A DNA stretch of 64,000 nucleotides. Source: Buxus sempervirens (lineage: Eukaryota > Streptophyta > Magnoliopsida > Buxales > Buxaceae). The notes under the pieces are model-generated. The model saw only the letters and a program-made list of their open reading frames with translations, searched no databases and was not told the DNA's origin. This document shows, piece after piece, positions 59,208-64,000 of this stretch. The stretch covers positions 36,220,255 to 36,284,254 of the forward strand of contig OX387193.1 of assembly GCA_947561395.2 (NCBI GenBank). The letters are read 5' to 3'. Each line of letters starts with the position of its first letter. Within the stretch, counting starts at the first letter, position 1. The position numbers were made by a program, and so were the translations under genes.

Positions 59208-60268
59208 TGTTGAGTACCCACTATGCGCGCGTGGGAAACGCGGCACGGGGTATTCGGAGTCGCCACCGCCTGATGGGGTGCAGGCGGACACCTGGGTGCC
59301 TAATCTTGTCTAATTAGGGCTCTTGGTCTGCGGCTTGAGATTCTAAGGTTGGTTCTCGGTTGCGGGCTGGGGAAGTCCGTAGACACCCCAATCCACCCCG
59401 TCGGATGACGGGTCCCGTGGGTTCCCTATTTTGAGTCAGCTTTGTCTATTTTGGTTCTCACCCGATTCCTAATCCGATATGCAATTTGTTTAAGTCTGTC
59501 GGGGCCACCTGAGTGGTGTGGGTCCCTTTAATGGATTTTATCTTATTTGCTTTAGGTTATCTGAGTCTGGCTGGGTGGGCCCCATTGGAAGGCCCACGGT
59601 GTTCTTGTTGGGCCTTGGCAAGCCCATGTACCCTTGGTGGGCCTTAGTCTAACCCTAAGAGGCCCTGTGGGCTTTTGGATAATAAGTTGGTTTTATTCAG
59701 GGTTTAAGTTTTAGGCTTAAGTGGTTTGCATGTAAGTGGTGGGCCGTATCGGTTTTGGGCCCCTCAGGTGGGCCCCCCACGATGGCTAAGTAATTTTGGG
59801 TTATTTTATTTAATTCTACCAAGATGGGCTGGTCACTGGGCTTGGGGCCCATGATCCAGGTTTCGGGCTTTGAAAGCCCAGTGCTTCAAAGTTTAGGGTT
59901 TGCACCCTAACTTGGTTTGGTTAGCGGGCTTTGGCGGGCCCGACAGGCCCTAGCCCATGGTCTCGGCCAAACCACACAATTTATGCATTCATTCATCTCA
60001 AGGTGCGGGCGGGCCGCATTGGGCTTGGCCCACTCGGTTCAAATGGTCCATTTTGCTTAAGTTATTTGACCCACATGCTTTGGTCCATTGGGCTTTGGTG
60101 GGCCCCGTTGGAAGGCCCACAAGTGTACCGGGTCGAACCGGTTGGTCCGGATCCCTAGCTGGGTTTCCGGGTGTCCCGGAAACCCTATCGGTTCACTAGC
60201 TTTGGCAAATTACAAATCAAAATTCAGCAAGTAATCAGAAAACTGCAAAAAAAAGCACACTTCTGTGT

Positions 60269-60370
60269 GTATCCGGAAACTCAGGCCGGATACACACAGT
60301 CTATAGGTGATCCGGTCTTTATGGCCGGATATGCATGACCCCTAGATGATCCGGCCTGAGTTACCGGATC
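60269..60370. repeat. Three CCGG palindromes in the transcribed part of the Tat-like LTR
   Basis: Quasi-palindromes of 23-25 bp occur at 60269-60293, 60309-60332 and 60348-60370, all of the type (G)ATCCGG...CCGGAT(A)C. They lie downstream of the minus-strand TATA box, unlike the other five. Confidence 0.75.
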
Positions 60371-61276
60371 ACCCTAGAAGGCCTCCTTTTTTGATTCTGC
60401 CACTGGGGGTTGATTCCAGGGGCTTCCTAAGGCATTTTAAAAGTCTGGTGGGCCCTCGGATGGGCCCACGTAGGTTCAGATTTGGGAGAAGCCACACTTG
60501 GCTTCTCTCCTTGGGTTTACAGCAAGGTGAAGGGGCCTTGGGGAAGGGGATCATGCTTTCATGCCTCCATACTTCACCCAAACAGTGACCTACTCATATC
60601 AACTAAGCATGCTTCTAGCAAATGAGAATCCATGCAAGCATATATGCAACAAAAACTTGAAGGAAGGGAAGAGAAGGGGGGATTATCATGGGGATACATT
60701 GGAGTGTAAAATAGGAAGGAACATGCTCCTTCTAAAAAACTTAGCCTGAACCTATGGACAGCAACCAACTAGGCTGATTAAAAATATGCTAACATAAGCT
60801 TCCATGCTTCCTACAAAAAAAACCCTACGTAGACTCCTTTGAAAGTAACTCTCATGCCATGAAAGAGACAACAAATACATGCTTAAAATGATGCTAACAT
60901 GAACCCATGCAAAGAAGGAAATGAAAGTAGGAGTATTCTTAGAAAAATCTGATTTAAATATATGTACGATATGAGGTAACAAGAAACCTTACCTGATGTG
61001 TACAGCCGACTTCTGAGGTGTGCTTCAACCTCCTTTTGGCGTGGATGGAGCCGGAACACCCCTTTTGTAGAACCAACAGCAACAAAACCTCCCTTTGTCT
61101 CCGTGGGAAAGTGGGGAGGAAGAGGAAAGCAAGGGGTTCAATGGTCTTGGGATGGAGTGGGGTGGTTATGGAGGCAAAAGGGGGTTGAAGTGGGGGGATT
61201 CGGGTGAGAAAAAGTGGGGGAAGAAAGTTCAAGAGGGCTGGAATGAGCCAACCCTTGGAAAGGGGGCTGCTGCCCC

Positions 61277-61284
61277 CTTTTATA
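61277..61284 (-). promoter_or_regulatory. Putative TATA box of the Tat-like LTR
   Basis: On the minus strand this reads TATAAAAG. Five palindromes of 25 bp lie directly upstream of it (61296-61541). Confidence 0.55.
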
Positions 61285-61295
61285 GAAATTTTAAT

Positions 61296-61541
61296 GTATC
61301 CGGACTTGGAGTCCGGATACACTATGTGCCATGTGTATCCGGCCTCCAAGGCTGGATACACTAAGCCTCATGTGTATCCGGTCTTGAAGGCCGGATACAA
61401 AACATAATAATTGCAAAAATTTAATTCCGCCGCGAATTTGTCGGAGAATCGACGCGAATCTCGCCGAGCAAATCTTCGTATCCGGCCTTGGAGTCCGGAT
61501 ATACATAAGGGTATGTGTATCCGGTATATTTGACCGGATAT
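61296..61541. repeat. Array of 25-bp palindromes upstream of the TATA box
   Basis: Units at 61296-61320 (perfect 11-bp arms GTATCCGGACT/AGTCCGGATAC), 61335-61359, 61374-61398, 61478-61502 and 61517-61541 all have the form GTATCCGG-N9-CCGGATAC with a few mismatches. The first three are spaced 39 bp apart. Confidence 0.85.
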
Positions 61542-62269
61542 AAATCGAAAAATTACGGATTTGCCCTTCGACTTGACCGATTCTACCGATTTGACTGATT
61601 TGACACTTTTGGATATCTACGGATTGCCCCGTACGAATTTTTGTTTAGTCCTTGAGATTTTTGGATATTTAAGATTTAGCCCCCGAGATATTTTGCTGTG
61701 TTGGCAGCCACGTGTGCAGTTCTTGCGCCACGTGTGCAGTTTCCGGCTTTGCTGCTCGGAAACTTCGACAGATCCTATCTCCTTCATCCGAACTCCGATT
61801 TGAGCAAACTCAATTGTGTTAAACTTGTATCGAAGCCCTCTATTTAATGACATGGGGCTAAGCACTTGGCACGGATTCCAAGAAAAAGTCAACTTTTGGC
61901 CTTCCCTTAAGTTTGACTGCCCTTAAAACCTTTATCCGGACTCCGATTCCTGCAAACCCAGTTGCGCTGGGACCGTGTCGGGATTCTCTATCCATTGGGC
62001 TAAAGTAAGGTATTTGGCACGGAAATCGAGGAAAAGTCAACTCTTGGCTTTTCCTTAAGTTTGACCGCCCGCAGAACCTTTATCCGGACTCCGATTCCTG
62101 CAAACCCAGTTGCGTTGGAACCGTGTCGAGATTCTTTATCCAATGGGATAGATCAAGGTGGCCAAATTTTATCTGATTAAAAGGTCAACTTTTCACTCCT
62201 TAGGGTTTGACTTTTTAGCAGGGTTTTGCATTTCTGGCTTTTTGGGAGCGCAAAAATGAGGTGCTTACA

Positions 62270-62282
62270 GCTGCCCCTCTTT
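62270..62282 (-). other. Polypurine tract of the Tat-like element
   Basis: On the minus strand this reads AAAGAGGGGCAGC, directly abutting the LTR's TGTAAGC start. It defines the LTR as a 3' LTR and the strand as minus. Confidence 0.8.
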
Positions 62283-63383
62283 GCCGGAGTTACCTTGCGG
62301 ATGAACGGCAAAGAGAAAAAGAATCTCGTTTTTGCGCCTGGCATTTCTGTCGACATGGTCGACGAGCTAAGTCCCTTGAAATTTTCATTTTGAGAGGGAA
62401 GCGGCCAAATCATGTGGCGTCACTCCCTAGCTTCGGAGTTTCCTTACCCTTTGCCTTCGGGTTTTTGTAGGGCAACTCTTCAGCATTTGATTTAAGTTTG
62501 AAAGAGATTAGATTGGACTTAAGCTCGCCAACCTGTTTCGGCGTTGATGCCAGACACTTGACAATATTCTTTCCTTTTTGTTTGTTCCATTAAAGCTTTT
62601 GGGTGACTTTAGACTTTTGATCCCTTTTGTGTCTTTTATTTGAAGCTTATTATTATTATTTTTTTTTGTGGCGGCCACGGGTTGAGTTAGGCTGCGGACC
62701 GAATGGAGGAAAGAGGAATGAAGAGTGGAGGAGGAGCTGCTGTTGGTGGGGAGGTGCTGCCAGCGCTGTCCAGTGCCTCAGAGGGGCTCACACACCTGCT
62801 CTAATCTATTTACAAAAGTGTGAAATCAAAAATTACAAAAGGGCCATCTTGCCCGATGATATCTTCATTTATGCTCATTCTTCTTCATGTCTTGACTCTC
62901 TGTCGTTTCCAGAAATGGGGAACAACTTGTTCCACCTTGCAGAGACACTTTGTTCTGGGGACTCCGTGTCCTTCAGCATTGGGAAATGCTTTACTCCTTG
63001 AGGACACATTCTTGTGTCATTTAGATATGGGAGGTGCCTTGCTCCTTAGTATTTCAAGTGGTGGGAGACGCCCTGCTCCTTAGGGACACATTTCCGTGTC
63101 ATTCAAATGGTGGGAGACATCTTGCTCCTTAGGGACACATTTCCGTGTCATTCAAATGGTCGGAGCCGCCTTGCTCCAGGGACGCTTTGCCTTTTCAATT
63201 TTGAGAGACGCCTTGCTCTTGGTGGTTCGGAGTCGCCTTGCTCCTTTAGTCTTTTGCTCATTCTTTTCTTCGTCTCGGTTGTCTCTGAAGCTGCCTCTGC
63301 CTATCTCTGACTCATCTGTCAGCGGCTTTGGTTTCACAAGATTCTGCCAACCAATGTGTGAATACACTGTGATAGCTCTTTCT

Positions 63384-63640
63384 GCGTCCCATGTGTGAAT
63401 ACATGGTGACGATTTTCTTGCGCATCAGCGTGTGACTACGTAGTGATGGCTTCTCTGCGTCCCATGTGTGAATACACGGTGACGGTTCTTTTGCGCATCA
63501 GCGTGTGAATACGCAGTGATGGCTTTTCTGCGTCCCATGTGTGAATACACGGTGACGATTTTCTTTTGCGCATCAGCGTGTGAATACGCAGTGATGGCTT
63601 TCCTGCGTCCCATGTGTGAATACATGGTGACGGTTTTCTT
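63384..63640. repeat. 73-bp tandem repeat array
   Basis: Units begin GCGTCCCATGTGTGAATAC at 63384, 63457, 63530 and 63605 (spacing 73, 73, 75). Each contains a second half-unit, GCGCATCAGCGTGTGAATAC. Minus-strand frames over it only translate the repeat. Confidence 0.85.
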
Positions 63641-64000
63641 GGAGATGCCTTGCTCCTTTTGTTTTTAAGTCTTGGAGGCTCCTTGCTCAATTCTGTCTTT
63701 AAAAAATTTTTTTTTTTGTTTTTTTTTTTTTTGGGAGACGCCTTGCTCCTTAATTCTTCAATCAATCAAAATTTTTTTTTTTTTTTTTGGAGGCTCCTCG
63801 CTGCCTTCTGTCTTCAGATTTTGGAGGCTTCTTGCTCCATTATGTCTCTGCCCAGTACTTATTCTGACTTGGTAATTTCTTTTTCTTTCTTGATTACATT
63901 CAAAGTTGCCTTCCCCAATCTCTGACTCATTCGCCAGTGGCTTTGGCTTCATAAACTTGGTCAACCGATGTGTGAATACACTGTGATGACTCTTTCTGCG

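Larger units (their letters stand above)
59208..62269 (-). repeat. 3' LTR of a Tat-like Ty3/gypsy element
   Basis: In the minus sense the LTR runs from TGTAAGCACCTCATTTTTGC (at 62269) to GGGTACTCAACA (at 59208). A polypurine tract lies just outside its sense start, so it is a 3' LTR and the element extends right beyond the window. It contains the phrase GGAGTCGCCACC, which I associate with Tat/Ogre-type LTRs, eight palindromes built on GTATCCGG/CCGGATAC, a TATA box, and three tandem copies of a 148-bp unit (61783, 61931, 62079). The exact sense end could be 59208 or 59211. Confidence 0.8.
62270..64000 (-). mobile_element. 3' interior of the Tat-like element, noncoding and repeat-rich (cut by window edge)
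   Basis: I see no pol or gag motif here on either strand. The stretch holds repeated CTTGCTCCTTAGGGACACAT units (about 62990-63180), a 73-bp tandem array (63384-63640), T runs at 63700-63732 and 63770-63788, and a long-range repeat of about 614 bp (ATGTGTGAATACACTGTGAT at 63354 and 63968). Long noncoding 3' parts with tandem repeats are typical of Tat/Ogre elements. The coding region would lie to the right of the window. Confidence 0.65.

Noticed and set aside
60369-61361. Several frames of 70-135 codons on both strands in the Tat-like LTR
   Set aside because: They have no domain, composition follows the LTR, and they cross the palindromes and the TATA box.
61296-61541. Palindromes as possible MITE ends or rho-independent terminators
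   Set aside because: There is no target duplication and no T run after them, and the context is a plant LTR promoter.
63384-63640. Regular repeats that might suggest a CRISPR array
   Set aside because: The units are head-to-tail tandem copies without unique spacers, in plant retrotransposon DNA.
63425-63765. Minus-strand open frames rich in YSHMGRRKAITA-type repeats
   Set aside because: They are the translated 73-bp DNA repeat; there is no conserved domain and the frame depends only on unit length.

Overview
This window is plant nuclear DNA, almost certainly from a flowering plant and probably a eudicot, made almost wholly of nested LTR retrotransposons. Evidence: chromodomain-type Ty3/gypsy elements primed by initiator-Met tRNA, an Athila element primed with the motif TGGCGCCGTTGCCGGGGAC, Tat-like LTRs, a hAT-type MITE, a LINE tail, and many perfect 5-bp target-site duplications (TSDs). 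I found no host gene I would call functional, no rRNA or tRNA gene, and nothing bacterial. The species cannot be named from this sequence.

Layout. (1) 1-410: end of a minus-oriented Tekay/Del-like LTR. (2) 411-1630 and 11133-11457: two parts of one old Tat-like LTR, split by element A. (3) 1631-11127: element A, a young full-length Tekay/Del element on the minus strand (2,349-bp LTRs with 4 mismatches, TSD TGAGG) whose gag-pol frame carries two nonsense codons. (4) 11458-11991: start of gag and primer site of an older Tekay element D, which shares the LTR at 11992-17615 with element C. (5) 11992-50915: element C, an old minus-strand Tekay element blown up to 38.9 kb by nested insertions: solo LTR 13940-16994; hAT-type MITE 17666-18380; solo LTR 20889-24063; solo LTR 25356-30879, with solo LTR 27750-30228 inside it; solo LTR 31531-35500, which holds a LINE tail; solo LTR 36191-38640; and full-length Athila element B 40436-50441. 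Removing them leaves about 2.56-kb and 2.59-kb LTRs and a 4.84-kb interior, close to the 4.80-kb interior of element A, which supports the reconstruction. (6) 50916-55358: older host DNA with solo LTR 51228-53760 and a pseudogene of a plant transposon-protein family (54748-55358, continued at 59107-59207), itself split by solo LTR 55359-59106. (7) 59208-64000: 3' LTR and repeat-rich 3' interior of a Tat-like element on the minus strand that runs off the window.

How the parts work together. Only element B looks capable of activity: its two 1,424-bp LTRs look identical and its gag-pol frame is open over 1,790 codons. Element A is recent but carries nonsense codons. All else is degenerate or reduced to solo LTRs: eight solo LTRs with 5-bp duplications against two full-length elements with them. 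The most interesting signals are in the LTRs: a hairpin (sense GAGATATTCGTATCTC and covarying variants) at the same place in every Tekay-type LTR seen here, a slot of subfamily-specific tandem repeats near it, a GC-rich CGCTCGAGCG palindrome island, and arrays of 21-bp or 25-bp palindromes just upstream of the TATA box in two diverged Tat-like LTRs.
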